Shown: piece after piece, positions 13,196 to 26,106 of the stretch
Position numbering within the stretch: position 1 is the stretch's first letter
How the letters are laid out: every line of letters starts with the position of its first letter
Source: Calendula officinalis
Lineage: Eukaryota; Streptophyta; Magnoliopsida; Asterales; Asteraceae
Direction of reading: 5' to 3'
Length of the DNA: 64,000 nt
NCBI GenBank assembly: GCA_963853835.1
Contig: OY970835.1
Coordinates: 6,563,501 to 6,627,500, forward strand
The notes under the pieces: generated by a model
What the model was told of the DNA's origin: nothing
Seen by the model: the letters and a program-made list of their open reading frames with translations, nothing else
The model's database searches: none
Made by a program: the position numbers and the translations under genes

Positions 13196-14264
13196 GATAA
13201 TATCCACAACTACTATAAATAGACGACATGTGCACTCAATTCAATACACTTGCTCATTATCGCATACGAGAAATTTACGAGAGTGTTCAAACTTCTTAAT
13301 GTACAAAGATCGGTACTCAAGAACGATGAATTGTGATTGAAGTGATATTAAGCTAAAACTGTACGGACTAACAAGTGATTAAGCTAAAATTCGTGTTCTT
13401 AGTTTATTCTGCAATCACTTTGTATTCTTTTGTTATTATTACTAAGAAAAAAGAATGGGTTGAAAAATATAACTTTTTTTCATTGTTTTAATGTTTGATA
13501 CAACTTAGTGTTTGATTAGTTAAAATAGAAAGCCGTGTATTCAACTCTCAATTCCTTCTACAAATTCTACATACTTATATGGACTAACAATTTGTATATG
13601 TGCAGGTGCTATTAATTTATAACTGTAGAACTATATAAAAAAATCTAATCAAAATGAGTGAATGTCATACTATGATAAATCTTAGTTCCAAACAAAATGA
13701 TCTAATCTTAGATGATGACAATTTCAAGCTTTGAAAAAATTGTTTATTAGTTATTATTTTTTTTTTTCAAAATTCATAATAGATTCTCTCTACACATATT
13801 TAAATATGGTCCTTGTATTCCCAAAATGTTTGTACCACAAAAGTTTCTTCCCAAGCAAAAAATAGTCTCATTCAAGGAAGTTGATGATGCAAATTAGATT
13901 ATAGGTTAATCGATACTTATTTTAAGATTGTGATTATAATTTGTCAAATTTCTGCAAGTGATTAAGATAAGATTTAGGCTCTTAGTTTATTATACAATCA
14001 CTTGTATCATTTGTTATTATTATTTATAATAAAAAAAGTGTTGAAAAGTATAATTAACTTTGTGTTACTTTCTTTAAAGTTCTTTTTGATTAGTAAAAAC
14101 GAAAGAAGTGTATTCAACCCTCTCCTTTTGCGCATTCTATACACTCTACGTACTAACATGTTTATATCTTGTCCAAAATAAGCATGTATTAGGCTGAATG
14201 TATTAGTGGTAACCGTCTATTAAACTCTCCCAATTTTGGATGTAGTTGGTTTAGTGTAGCTTTG

Positions 14265-17200
14265 TGTCACACCCCGCCAAAAATAATTTTATAGTAATAA
14301 ATGATTTGCGGAATAACGGGATGTAACATTCATGAATAACACAACTATGATTAATGCAAACATTTAATAGTTTTAAAATGTAATTAACTACTTAAAATAA
14401 GTATTATCCAAAATTTATATGTACTTGAAAAAGGATAAAATACAATTAATGGTTGAAAATGAAAGACGTTCGTGGCATCTCGACACTATATATGCTCATG
14501 ATCCAAAGTCTAAGGACTCAATGCTTCTCCTATTAACCTGAAAAACATATGTAAAACGATCAACAAAAATTGTTGAGTGAATCCACAGGTTTAGTGTTTG
14601 TTTTCAAAAACAAGGTTTTGTAAGCCAAAAATGGCAAAATCGTATAGTAAAAGGTTATTTGAAAATGATTTGAAATACAAAATTTTTGTGTGCCAACCGG
14701 CATAAATTGTATAATAAAATATAAATTTGAGTTACCCAAAATGTATATGTACCAAAAGGTAAAAATATGTGTGATGATAAGATGTTCGAAAATGATTTGA
14801 TATAAAAAAATGTTGTGGTAAAATTTGATATGTAAAAACATGTAAGTAAATAAATTAGTAAGATGGTAAAGAGTAATAAATATTGAAAACGCATGACTGG
14901 TGTCCTCAACAGTTAGCTAAGCCATTGAGTTAATATGCCGACCCTAAGCCCATAATCAAACTGCAACTCTAAGTGTGATGTTTCTGTTCTCTAAGATATG
15001 CACTCCCCTGACGGTTGGGTAGAACCGTTAAAGTAACAAAAAAAATGTGGGAGGAAGAGTCTCAGCCAATGGTACCATCTGCATATCCAGGGCCTAGTCG
15101 CAATTAGCTAAGATTATGACATGTAAGCATCTACCTATGCACTACACCTACTTAGTCCGAGCATAAAGACTGTTTGTCATGTTTTGAATAATGTATCATC
15201 ACAATAAAAATAATGTAAGCATTTAATAAAAATAGTTGATATGTTTTTCACCCCAAAGATTTGTAAAAGCAGTAAATAAAATACGATAAAAAGTGGGGCT
15301 GTGGACTCACAGTCACAGTAAGATTTAATAAATACGTATTGATAAATAATAGAAACATTTATAAAAGCATTTGATATGTTTTTCACCCCAAAGTTGTAAA
15401 ACAATAAAAGATAGTAAAAAGGGGTTGTGGACTCACCTGATGTAAAGCTTCCAAAAAATCAAATGATGATATGATGATTTCTACCAAACAATGATAGGTT
15501 CCTATATGCATAGAAGGACATTGAAATGAGCGATATGTTGATGGAGTTACTAATTTGGCATATTGTATTTTAAATACGTTAAATAAGCTTTGACAAATGA
15601 TGTATCGTTTGAACGAAAATGATTAGACATTTGTACCTTTGATACTTATTCAAAATTTAAATAACTCTTTTGTAATTCTTTGTAAAATTCGTTACTGACT
15701 TAATATATTTAATTAGATAAATGACTATTTAGTTAAGATGATAAAATATTAAGTCAGGTGTATTACGAAAAACAAATATAAGGTTCTGATTAAAAATGGA
15801 TTTGGGCTTTATAGAACTTGATGGGCTCGGGTAGGCTGGCCATTTGGCCAAAGCCTGATATGAATACACCGACGGGATAAACAGAAAAAAAAAAGAAACG
15901 AAACACGCCGGAGAAACAACGTTGCCGCCGGTGCCTCACCGTTCCGAAAATGAAACCCAGACACTGTTCACACAGTGAATTAAAAGAAATATCTAAGACT
16001 GGGCGTAATGGGTGACCAAACTTTGGTCACCCCTGCCACCTCTGCGCCACATCAGCTTTTTCTCTCCTGATCAAATACACGACCAGACAGCGACCAAATG
16101 CCCGTAATGGGTGACCGAATCGGCGACCAATTTTTTTTTTTAATTTTTTTTAGAATTTTCGTTTTATTAATATATATATATATAAATATAATATTTATTT
16201 TATATATAATATATTATTAAATTATTAATTATTAATATATATAGGGAAAAAGAGGCAAAAGAGGTCGCTGGAACACACACCCCCATCGGTCGACTTCTCG
16301 ACCACTCAGCACAGGGGACGCGTCGGGGAGGGAGGGCGGCAACGGGCGGGACGCGTCGGAGGGAGTGAGGTGGCCGGTCGCCGGTCGTGCGTTACTGGTG
16401 GTCTAAGAGTTTAGAGGTTATACCATTCGAGAGAGATATAGATCACGGGAGAGAGACGGCGAAGCTCGAGCCTGAGTTGCTGGATTCGAGGTGTCACCGG
16501 AAGTTGCGTCGGAGCTTCTATGTGTAACCGGAAATCATTGCTTATCTCGGGTAACCGCCGGAGTTTATTCTCGCCAGAAGTTATGGTGTCGCCGGAGGTT
16601 TACTTGTGTCGTCGGAAGATGACGATGTTGGGGATTGTTACTTGAAAAACGAAGTGTTGAATGGTGGTGGTGTGTCGACTGTTATACGGGTGGAGCGGCT
16701 GAGAGAGAGTTTGAGAGATGATTTTATGCTTCGTGGTTTGTACTTGCTTCCACGCGCATGGATGATGACCGGATTTAAAAGGAAGAGAAAGAAAATTAAA
16801 AACATAAATAACTTTAGGAATGTTGCAATTTAATTGGTGGTAGTTGATGGGGATAATTTAAATTTACCATTAATTCTTTTAAATTTGGAAGATCGAATCT
16901 CGGCATATTAAGGATTAGAGACTTCAGAACTTTTAGGGAAAACAATTTATTGTTATTAATAATTGTTAAATTTTAACATAAATGCTATTAAATCGATTTG
17001 GAAGAATTCTCCGTGAATTAGGCATCTTGGGCAATGGATGGCATAAATTAAATTTATACTTTTGGTTATGTTTATAATATTTTTGGGTGATTAAATATTT
17101 TTGTGAGGGGTTTTATTTACATTTTAATTGTAATTATTTCCTAATTGAAAGTTATGAGTTCAAAAATATATGTATTTAGTTGTTTTCAATATTCTCTTGT

Positions 17201-17602
17201 CATATCGGGTATTATATATTATCTCTCGTTTAATGTTTAGTTAATCGCTTAAGATGTTTCATAACTTGTTTTTCATACTAATTTGTTTGGCTGAGCTATT
17301 ATATCATTATAACATTTATATTTTTAATTTAGTTCATAATTATGTTTGAGTCACCAACTCGTTAAATGTACAGTTCAAACTATATGAGACACAAATTACC
17401 ATGTGCAAAAATAATGATGATGTGTACTAATGAGACACGATATAAGGGTTTCACTAACTTAAATGCAGTCTAGTTAATATCATTAGGGTTTATCGCTAGA
17501 CTTAAATGTAAATAAATGCACTCATAAATTAAATTAGGGTTCTGGTACACTTTTAGGTTATAATAAATGTTGAATTAAATGTAAAATTTTAGGGTTGTCA
17601 CA
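14265..17602 (-). mobile_element. Solo LTR, probable Ty3/gypsy, TSD CTTTG
   Basis: The element begins TGTCACACCCCGCC and ends GTTGTCACA, i.e. TGTGACAAC…GGTGTGACA on the minus strand. It is flanked by CTTTG at 14260-14264 and 17603-17607. No internal retroviral domain is present. The length is 3338 bp including a Harbinger MITE at 15997-16403. A second copy at 58372-61695 shares blocks such as CACCCCAAAG followed by GGGGCTGTGGACTCAC. The gypsy assignment rests on ends and size only. Small reading frames inside it (14560-15404, 16606-16833) are not genes. Confidence 0.8.
15997..16403. mobile_element. PIF/Harbinger-type MITE, TAA target site
   Basis: Imperfect 21-bp terminal repeats (GACTGGGCGTAATGGGTGACC and the inverse of GGTCGTGCGTTACTGGTGGTC) bound 407 bp, flanked by TAA at 15994-15996 and 16404-16406. 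The right half is GC-rich (GGGACGCGTCGG twice). It is nested inside the solo LTR, so it inserted later. Confidence 0.7.
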
Positions 17603-17920
17603 CTTTGTATGTGCGTAGTGTATTTTTCTGCATAAAATCTTGTAAATTCGTAAGCTAATTTTTCCATACTAGTGTTCATGTTTGAAAAACTCTTAAACAA
17701 TTTAATTTGCTAGTTAGTAATTTCAATACACACTAAAATAAGATTAAAATATTGCTATATTAACATGTGGTATTAATTTGGTTAATCAAGGGCTTCACGT
17801 GATTATGAGATTATTTGTTTATTTTTTTTAAGTAATTAGACGACCTTTATAGAATTATGCAAAAAGTTTAGATTTTTTATTCAAGACACGAAACAAATTT
17901 TATATTCCAAATGGAAATAT

Positions 17921-18125
17921 TTTTTTTTGGAAACGGCAAATAAAATAACGGAAGCCTACTCGCGATTTTTCAGCGAGCACCCTGAGTTCGAGCTCCGCAT
18001 AAGCGGGCAAACCCAGCCCCCAAAGGGATTTCCAAGGAAAATTCCTCATATGTGCCCGTGTGAGCTATTAGTTAAATTACGCTAATGCAACGCTCCCAAA
18101 GGGATTCGAACTCACGACCTGCAGC
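17921..18125 (-). mobile_element. tRNA-derived SINE with 14-bp TSD
   Basis: On the minus strand the element starts with a tRNA-like head containing GAGTTCGAATCCC (B box) and ends in a short A-run. A 14-bp direct repeat CCAAATGGAAATAT lies at 17907-17920 and 18126-18139. The length is 205 bp. Size, A-tail and target duplication together indicate LINE-mobilised insertion. Confidence 0.85.
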
Positions 18126-18343
18126 CCAAATGGAAATATATGATAACAAAATACATGCATATTCCGTCCCTCTCCAAAAAGAGAAAACATTTTCTTTTAA
18201 ATTGTCAAAATTAAGAATGAGATATGTGTACTTTTGCATTGAGACACTTCACATTAATACGCGGATGGCAAGTATGGGTACACTTCACAACTCACCCTGT
18301 TGGAGTGTTGGGGACTTGGGGGTTCTTCCCACCCGCAAATGAA

Positions 18344-18544
18344 AGAGAAATGATATTAGTTTCTATCATTTGTATTTATTTATATACTTACTAATTTAAT
18401 TATGACAAGTTTTAAAATCAAAAAATGAGATAAGAAAAGAGATTTAGTTAGAAAGAGATTTAGTATAATATAAGTATCTTGTTTAGAACTGATTAAAATT
18501 ATGAATATAAAGAAAATGTAAAAAGAAAAGATTATCATTTCTCT
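18344..18544. mobile_element. Short MITE (AGAGAAATGATA TIR family)
   Basis: Inverted ends AGAGAAATGATATTAG (18344) and TTATCATTTCTCT (18544) enclose about 201 bp. The internal GACAAGTTTTAAAATCAA is shared with the copy at 6747-6915. Confidence 0.55.
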
Positions 18545-19184
18545 AAATGAAATAACGATTTAACGAAAGTAAATATTATTAAAACTTCCAATCAAATACT
18601 TCATGTCAAAAAATTCAAACAAAGTGTTTGAAAATATGCACAGAACAATCACTAGTAAATCTAAACAATTAAAGAGTTGACATTTAAATTTTGAAACACT
18701 AAAAATATACTTAAGAAATTATTATTCTTGATTAATTTTTTTCCTTAGGGTACGTTTGGTACAGAGAATGAAATTGCAGGGAAATGGTTGCAGAAAATGG
18801 AATTGCAGAGAAAGGGAATTAGTCTGGAGAAAGAGAATTGACTCCTTTGTTTGGTAGCACAGAGACTTGAACAGAGAATTGCAGCAGAGAATCATTTCTC
18901 TTGTTTGGTATAACAAAAAAATCAGTAGAGAATTGTACAAACTTTATAATTAGCAAACATATTTTTTTCCCACAACAATCATTATTATTATAACATACAA
19001 AATTCATGGATAAATTAATAACGAAAGTGCATTAATAAAATCAATAATAACATCCAAAAACATAAACTATCGTCACTTTCAAAAACATCAATTCAATCAA
19101 AATGTAAAAAAAAAAAAAAAAAAAAACAGTTCTAAGCACTTAAAACCATAATGTAACCAAGAACAATATTTGAACCATAAACAA

Positions 19185-20199
19185 TCATCCCATAGAGCCA
19201 TCAGTGTAAGATTCTACCATGCATATTTTCTCTTCTTGTGTCAATCCAAGAAATAACCGTCCTAGAAGGACATCCTTTCCAATCAAATTAGATGCTTTAA
19301 AATGTTTGGTCATTGTAATACCCGGTAAAGCTTTCAACTCATCACTAACCTTCTCAAAAATTTCACGAGTCTCAACACCTTCTTTACTCAGATGTTCGCC
19401 AATAATTTCTCCAAACTTACCAATGACTTCCTTCATCTCTTTGCACGACTCCCGATATATTTCATCTCCATCCGTGCTTTTGCGTTCATGTCAAAACAGA
19501 TCCCCCTTCTTATTTGTATATGGGGTCTTTAACGAGTCTGATTATCCTTGTCTTTGTTTATGTTACTCCAGACCGACCGTCATCTTGAACACCCTCTTCA
19601 ACGAAATCAAAGTCATGAGGATCAATTGGGGAAATTGGTTGCGTCTCTGGAATGATTTCTTCATCTTCTCCAAGATCAGTCGATTTACAACCCGTTGCTC
19701 TTACTTTACCAAAGATGATACACAGATTGTCATAGAATGCAACTGGCTTGCCTCGATATTTGCCAGCACCTTTGTGAGACTACAAGACAATTAGAAAAAA
19801 TAAATAAATAAGAATGCTTCTTCATTTTTTAAATGTATATTTAGAACATACCTTGACATATTCATCCCATACACTATCTTCAGCGTAAACACATTTTTGT
19901 TCTTCATTCCAGCCGAACCCACTTGTATTCACCATATCATATATAATGCTAAAGTGCTTCTTCAATGACTTCATCCTAGACTTTATATGTGGTTCTGCTT
20001 TGAGACCAGAGTTAGGAAGACTTACATCTAGTAATTGTTGAACTCCATTCAAATAGCCTGGTTTGAAACCATTGTCAGCACCTGCATACTTTCCAGATGC
20101 ATGTAACTCCATTAACGCATCAATTAACTTTTCATCTTCTTCAACTGACCAATTATGTTTTCTCCTTACGGTTCCGCTCCCTACATTTGAATTTTCCAT
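19185..20199 (-). CDS. Harbinger ORF1, Myb/SANT-like DNA-binding protein
   Basis: Exon 1 (20199-19852) encodes a SANT/Myb-like domain (HNWSVEEDEKLIDALMELHASG…) and exon 2 starts at 19779 (SHKGAGKYRGKPVAFYDNL). The donor AAG|GTATG and acceptor TGTAG are clear. Exon 2 meets TAA at 19558-19560 after 189 residues. A further helical tail with the right character (KEVIGKFGEIIGEHLSKE…, to 19185) follows in another open stretch, so either a second intron or a frame-breaking mutation lies between about 19440 and 19600. In known Harbinger elements this protein binds the transposon ends and helps import the transposase; that role is by family. ATG 20199 is preferred to the earlier in-frame ATG at 20217. 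Confidence 0.75.
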
Positions 20200-20356
20200 A
20201 CCTATACAAAAATGCATAATTTATAATTATACAAAGAACGGAGAAAAATATTAAATAAAATTGAAGAATCAACATTATCAATCATAATTCATGGTTCAAC
20301 AAATAAAGAGTAGATAAACATTGCTTAAAGACTACATAAAAACTATGAATTAAACA

Positions 20357-21705
20357 TTAAATATTGAAACGCCTCGCATTCCAATCGGTAAACATTTCAT
20401 TAGCAAGAAGGTCTCTACGATCAGTCCACTCTTGTGAAGGCTCAACCGTAGAAATAACATTATCATGATCGTTTCCAGGTTGTGTGTGATTTGTTGGGAT
20501 TTCGTTATCTATAGGGTCTTCGCTCATTGTTGTTCGTATGAAATTGTGTAACAAACAACAAGCAATGATGATACGTGGCATGGACTCTATTGGATGATAT
20601 GAGTTATCACGCAAAATAACCCATCTAGCTTTAATTAATCCAAAACACCTTTCTATGACATTCCTTGCGGACGAATGCCTCTTATTAAATAACTCCTTGG
20701 CAGTCGTAGGCGGTCGAGACCAACCATTTAGGTGATAACGTTGACCACGATAAGGGGCTAAAAAACCTTCACCATTCGTATAACTGGCATCACAAAGATA
20801 GTATGTTCCTACAATTAACCATAAACTATATGTTAATTAAGATATATAATTGTACATTATATTAATAGAAGACAATATATCACATACCATGACTTATTTT
20901 AAGACCATTAGGTCTACTAATTGCATCTCGTAGAATTCTACTATCAGCTGCAGAACCCTCCCATCCCGCTAATACATATGTAAATAAAAGGTCTCTCGTA
21001 CATACTCCAAGTACGTTGGTACAAATCTCTCCTTTTCGTGTTCGGTATGGTTTTCGATCAACATCAGCGACTTTAACTTTCACATATGTTCCATCTAATG
21101 CTCCAAGGCAACCCTTCATAAAAAATTAACATTTTTAGTAAATTATGTTACCAAAGAGTAACTTTAATAAATAAATAAGTAAATCTATTTTGACTAACCT
21201 TAAACCATTTCCATCTCTCTTCGGTTTCATTATCTGGCACTGGAGCGGGTGACACGTAAAATTCTTTGTGTAATCGACATATTGCATTTAAGACCAACTT
21301 AAAGTACCGACTTATAGTTTCCCCAGACCGATTGAATCTATTGACTAGTATCCTATTTTTTGCATTATGAGCTAGCGTATGCAAAAACATAGTAACTTGC
21401 TCATCGACTAGCATATTTTTACTATTCGTTAGCCCTCCTCTACTTTCTAACATATCACAAAGTGTTGTAAATGCATGTATATTCATTCTTATATTAACAA
21501 CACTAGTAACATCACTTTCATACACCATCCTCTCCATGTTTTCACGCCTATTATGGTAACTCATTAAATATTTTGTATTTAACGATCTTGATTCAATCGA
21601 ACGACGGAAATGATGAGTACACATCATCCACCAACGAATCATAACATACATGGCATAAAATGCACCTATGACAATCATTCTTTTTCTCAATGGTAATCTT
21701 GCCAT
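20357..21705 (-). CDS. PIF/Harbinger DDE transposase
   Basis: Three exons (21705-21199, 21113-20888, 20808-20357) with GT-AG borders give 394 residues without a stop. The DDE triad is complete: Asp176 in GCLGALDGTY, Asp226 in GWEGSAADSR, and Glu at about 297 in NVIERCFG. The N-terminal part includes a helix-turn-helix-like stretch around residues 95-150 (VDEQVTMFLHTLAHNAKNRI…FNRSGETISRYF). The protein cuts at the terminal repeats and reinserts at TTA/TAA. Start 21705 (MARLPLRKR) is chosen over 21732 because the extra nine residues are not typical. No inactivating change is visible, so it could still supply transposase. Confidence 0.93.
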
Positions 21706-22609
21706 CTCAACTACACAATATTCACAAAACAATCAAGATTGAAGGTATAATTCAAAATTATTAAAACCTGTAGCAAACACTTTGACCATATTGAATTTAC
21801 AAGCAAATGTCCAAATATTGCTTAAAACTTGTAACTCATTAAATATTGCTTTCATAACATGTAAATGTCCAAACGATATACTGCATATTAACTATCGACA
21901 TAAATTGGGTGTTTGCTTATTCTGAAGCCACGTAAATGTCCAAATATTGCCTACTGTATTATGGAAAGCCACATAAATTGGGTGAAAGCTTATTCTGAAG
22001 CCACTCATTAAATAAATTGGGTGAAAGCTTATTCGAATAACACAATTTTAATGTTTAAGGTGCGTTAATTTATGCAGCGAAAAGAAAGACGAGGGTAATT
22101 TATGGTCATTAGGTCGAATAGGGTTGCACATGTATTGTGGAAAGCCTGTAAGACAGAGATCGAAAGAAGAGAGATAGAAATCGAGATTAACCTTTGATTG
22201 TGGAAGCCTGGAAGACAGCGGCAGAAAATTCGATGGAAGCGTGGAACTGTGGAAGACGACAATTGACGAGAGGCATTCTTATTCGCCCAAATAGAGAGAA
22301 ACGGACGAGGGCTTTAGATGGGCTTCAAGTCTCAGCTTTTATTTTTTCATTCTCGATGGACTTTTCTCCCCCTTTCCCCTCATTTAATAGGGAATCAAAA
22401 TTAGGGAATAGGAAATGTTTTTTTTCTCTATTTCCTTTTCTCAGTGTAACCAAACAAGAGAATTGGATGCCAATTCCTTTTCTCCCCCTCCATTTCTCTG
22501 TACCAAACACACCCTTAATTCTTCCCACGATAAAGGTAGTTAAGACGAAAATTAAAAAAATTCCTTATGAGATTTTATTTTTATCTAATAACTATAATTA
22601 GATGTAATT

Positions 22610-23152
22610 AAGGTAGTTTTTGTTTTTTATGTAGTCTTAAGGGGACAAATTTCAAACATTAATTAATTATATTTAATGGTCAAGATTAATCACATAGTTA
22701 TATATGGAGGGGTATTTTAGTCGGTTTTACAAAAAAAAAAAATTTATTTTTAATTTTTAATTTTTTTGGAATTATTTTTTAGTTATTTTTTATTTTATTA
22801 TTTTTTTTAAAAAATTATTTATTTTTCATTAATAACACATAACGTGATAATCATATGTGATCAAATATACAATCACATGTGATTGTACAATAAAATCACA
22901 TGTGATTTAGTACCACATGTGATTTTCAAAATAATATTATTTTTTTAATAAAAAATAAAAAAGAAAAATAATAAAAAATAATTTCTAAATAAAATATAAA
23001 AAATAAAAAAATTTGAAAAATCTTTTGTAAGTACCAAATGACCAAAATACCCCTTCGTGTATAAATTATGTGATTAAACTTGACCATTACATCTTATGGA
23101 TCAATGTTTGATATTTATCCTTTGGGACTACACAAAAATTAAGGACTACCTT
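22610..23152. mobile_element. Palindromic MITE with TCACATGTGATT core
   Basis: The left end AAGGTAGTTTTTG…GTAGTCTTAAGGGGAC is matched by the inverted right end GTAGTCCTTAATTTTTG…CCCAAAGGAT. Both arms carry the TAATGGTCAAG, TTAATCACATA and GGGGTATTTT words in inverted positions. The centre (22848-22935) repeats the palindrome-like AATCACATGTGATT. It is about 543 bp and non-coding; no clear target duplication was found. A truncated relative lies at about 5150-5560. Confidence 0.7.
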
Positions 23153-24179
23153 GAAATTTTCACTAACTATAATATGTTAATATATATCTAATCTCGTGTT
23201 ATACGGATATATCTACAGATGAATCAAATGAGTTTCGCGGGTTTGTGGGTTGGGCTTACACACGACGGACATAGCATATCCGCTACCCACCTCACACTCG
23301 TCAGCAGGTTAACCACACGTGTGGGTAAAGGAGCACAAACCAGATTTATTTTAAATAGGTTTGGTTATGGTCAACATCATTCAACACTAGTTCTAGTGAA
23401 ACTGGTTCGGTTTTTAAGTGAAGGTGTTACTGGTTCAGACCGGATTGGCCAGATATCGGTTCGATGCACCCACTTACAGTCGGTGAGTATTCGCATTTAA
23501 TAAATTTTTTGTATCCATTCCCATAAAGTCATCCCTAGTTTTGCCAAGATTTTAAATCCATCAAAATATATTTTAGTACTATGAACTTAGCTGACTAGGT
23601 CTACTACCATGAACTATCAAATGTGCAATATGATACCCTAAACTTGATAAAATAAGTGATTAGTTAATATTCCTACTCATTAATTTGGTCTTGACTTTTC
23701 ATATGATTTGCTTCTGATATCAATATATTCATATAAACGTATTTTTTTAGTACGTCAAAAGCTCCAACAAAAGTAAGACAACTAAGAAAACGTAATGAAA
23801 TTAGTGAGTCAGATTACTAAATTGATCGTTTTGTCAAGTTCATGGTAACATTCGTGCCTATCCATTAGATCATGACAAGTTTCAAAATCAAAGGATGATA
23901 TGAAGAAAGAGAATTAGTGGATTACACATGTCAAGTATAAAATTGCATAGGAATATGGATACGAAAAAAAGATAAGAACAAATATCATTTCTTCTAAAAA
24001 ATATTTTGACCTTTTAAAATCTAATTTATATCTATCCAGGTTGGTAATTATTTTACTTTAAAATATTAACTTCATTTTGGTATACTAATTTGCTCTATTA
24101 GACCACTCCCAATCGTTACACAAACTGATACCGTCAGTTTTTAACAAATAATATTTAAACAAACTATTAGTTCCGTAAC
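23153..24179. other. Intergenic, degraded repeat remnants
   Basis: AT-rich. About 23838-24000 is a diverged copy of the 6747-6915 MITE family (GACAAGTTTCAAAATCAAAGG, ACATGTCAAG). A 93-codon frame at 23219-23500 has no recognisable motif and is not called. Confidence 0.45.
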
Positions 24180-24693
24180 ATGTGTAAATAAGTGTAGAAT
24201 GTGGGGTTGAATACAATTATACGTATTTTACTAAACAATTTAAAATTAATGAACACACAATGTAAATAAACTCATTCTTTATTAATCAATAATGATATAA
24301 TAAAAGTATAAGTAGTTGCAGAATAGCTAAGAATAAGAATTCTATCTAAACTATTTGAAAGAGATAGACAATAGTAAATGATAACTAAGACAAGTATTGA
24401 TTAACCAATAATCGAATACAAGATCAGACACTGTAATTACTAAGAGACAATTAATGAAACTAGTAATAAGCAATATCACAGTTGATTTCATTTTGCTTGG
24501 AATGAATTGCAGAATGCATATGAGCAGAGTGAAGATCGTTATTTTTGTGCACACATATGAATTCGTCCATCGACTCCTCTATTTATAGGATTTGCATGGA
24601 GTGACAGCTAAGACGATGTATGTATATTGTCCATGTGTATGAATTCCTTTGGTGTTAAGGACGTTTTCAAGCGACGAGCATTACTAACGGAAT

Positions 24694-24942
24694 TGAGAGA
24701 TCTATTGAGATTGAAATGAAGCTAATCCATGGAGATTTGATCAAAGTTTGAAGATTCAAGTGTGTGTTCTTGAGAGAGAAGATGGAGGAGGAAGATAGCT
24801 TTCAAAAGTTAGTTCATTGAAAGTGTGGGAAAGCTTACATCCAAAGTCAAATTACAACATTATATACTCCTCACCACTTACCACTACAAGAGTTAGTTAA
24901 CAGACTTAAAGGTCAAAACCTATTACAGAAATGGTCCTAACA
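24694..24942 (-). repeat. 3' LTR of copia element 2
   Basis: 249 bp. On the minus strand it runs from TGTTAGGACCATTTCTG to GATCTCTCA. Directly upstream in sense is the purine tract AAAAAGGGGGAGAT (inverse of 24943-24955). Confidence 0.9.
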
Positions 24943-25269
24943 ATCTCCCCCTTTTTGATCTTTAATACGTCATCCCAGTCTTCAGACTTCAGATTCTTCT
25001 TATAATCTGTCTTTGGCAAGAAAATGTTTTTCTGTAATTCAAGAACAAAACATTGCATAAATCTGGAAGTTTAAGATACTCAAAGAGGATATGTTTTTCG
25101 TTGATAATGTTTGAGTGAGGAAATCCTGTAACTGATTTACTAAGGATTTCAAAACTTTGGGAAATGGAATATCTATTAAGTAAGGATTTGACTGGGTTTT
25201 CAGATAATGGAGAGGTTGTTTTTGGAATTTTGTGGTAGAGGATTATATTGAGTATAGAATGATAATGTT

Positions 25270-25640
25270 TTTGAATGATTTGTCAGTTAAAGTTTTGGTT
25301 GTGTGTGTTTGGTTTGGTAAGACTGATTTGTACGATTAAGTTTTGAATTGAATTGGTTGATTTGTACAGTTCAGATTTTGTGTTTTAGAAAGAGTGATTT
25401 GAAACGGTTAAGTTTTGAATATGTGGTTGTTTCGAATTTTGGAAAGAATGATTGTTACGGTTAAGCTTTGAATATGTGGTTGTTTCGAATTTTGGAAAGA
25501 ATGATTTGTACGTTTTAAATTTGGATGAACGTGGATATACCAACAGATTAGTACAGTTAAGCTTTTGAATGGATATGAATGTTATGGAATTTAGAAAGAA
25601 AGATTTATACGGTTAAGCTTGTGATATACGTGGTTGAGAT
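25270..25640. repeat. Diverged tandem repeats of about 65 bp in element 2 3' region
   Basis: Repeated words TACGGTTAAGCTTTGAATATGTGG and TTTTGGAAAGAATGATT recur about five times at 60-70-bp spacing, two adjacent units being nearly identical (25400-25525). They are non-coding and lie between the 3' LTR and the type-1 hairpins. Confidence 0.7.
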
Positions 25641-26106
25641 TTTGAGAGAGATTTCTGTAGATGAATCGGTTTTGTTCTTCTTCTTCACTTGTTTTTCTGT
25701 TTAGTACACTGATTATCATTTTCTCTTTTTCTTAATCACTTGATCTAAAATGTTTCTGATTTTGCAGTTGATTTGAGTAAATGAGTTATGAATTTTCTTC
25801 TTTGATGGGATGTTTGTGGTTCTTTTTGACGTTGTTCAGTTATACATCCGATATTTGAACTATTTCTTGCTCTTTGTCTCCCCCTCATGAGGATCATGAA
25901 TAGGGTCCTCATGATAAAGCTGAATAGTTGCGTTTTGGAAACGGAGAGAGGAATTGTGTGTCGATGTAAATCAAGAGCCAAGATCAGAATGAGAACCAGA
26001 AACATGTAGTACTCATGAAGGAACCAGATACAAATTGATTTAATCCAAGAATGTTGGAGAAAAATATTTGAAAAATGAAGAATAGCAGTGTCAATAATCA
26101 CGTGAA

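Larger units (their letters stand above)
8348..13589. repeat. Older copia-type LTR, split by copia element 1
   Basis: An LTR beginning TGTTGGCATATATTAATG (8348) and ending GGACTAACA (13589) is interrupted by element 1 at 8428-13195. The right part carries a TATA-like ACTATAAATAGACG at about 13213 and the copia-type end GTGTATTCAACTCTC. After it, 13590-13900 looks like leader plus a possible short gag start. A truncated second LTR (about 13930-14157) repeats the same 3' half and ends TACTAACA. No matching target duplication was found. Confidence 0.6.
18748..22514 (-). mobile_element. PIF/Harbinger transposon with transposase and Myb-like ORF
   Basis: The terminal repeats are GGGTACGTTTGGTACAGAGAA and the inverse of TTTCTCTGTACCAAACACACCC, flanked by TTA at 18745-18747 and 22515-22517, the 3-bp target of PIF/Harbinger. 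Subterminal sequence repeats GAGAATTG and TTGTTTGGT words in inverted order, likely transposase sites. It carries both genes typical of the superfamily on the minus strand, the DDE transposase first and the Myb/SANT-like protein downstream. The 3.8-kb size and intact transposase suggest a recently active copy. Confidence 0.95.

Noticed and set aside
18100..18125. tRNA-like B box (also at 52260 and 57065)
   Set aside because: No full cloverleaf; two of them lie in SINEs with target duplications and the third is an isolated short match in an expansin intron.
19219..19794. 191-codon plus-strand frame
   Set aside because: Antisense to the Myb-like ORF1 of the Harbinger element, whose minus-strand reading matches a known family.
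22194..22601. 135-codon frame
   Set aside because: Covers the subterminal and terminal repeat of the Harbinger element; no similarity to a known protein.
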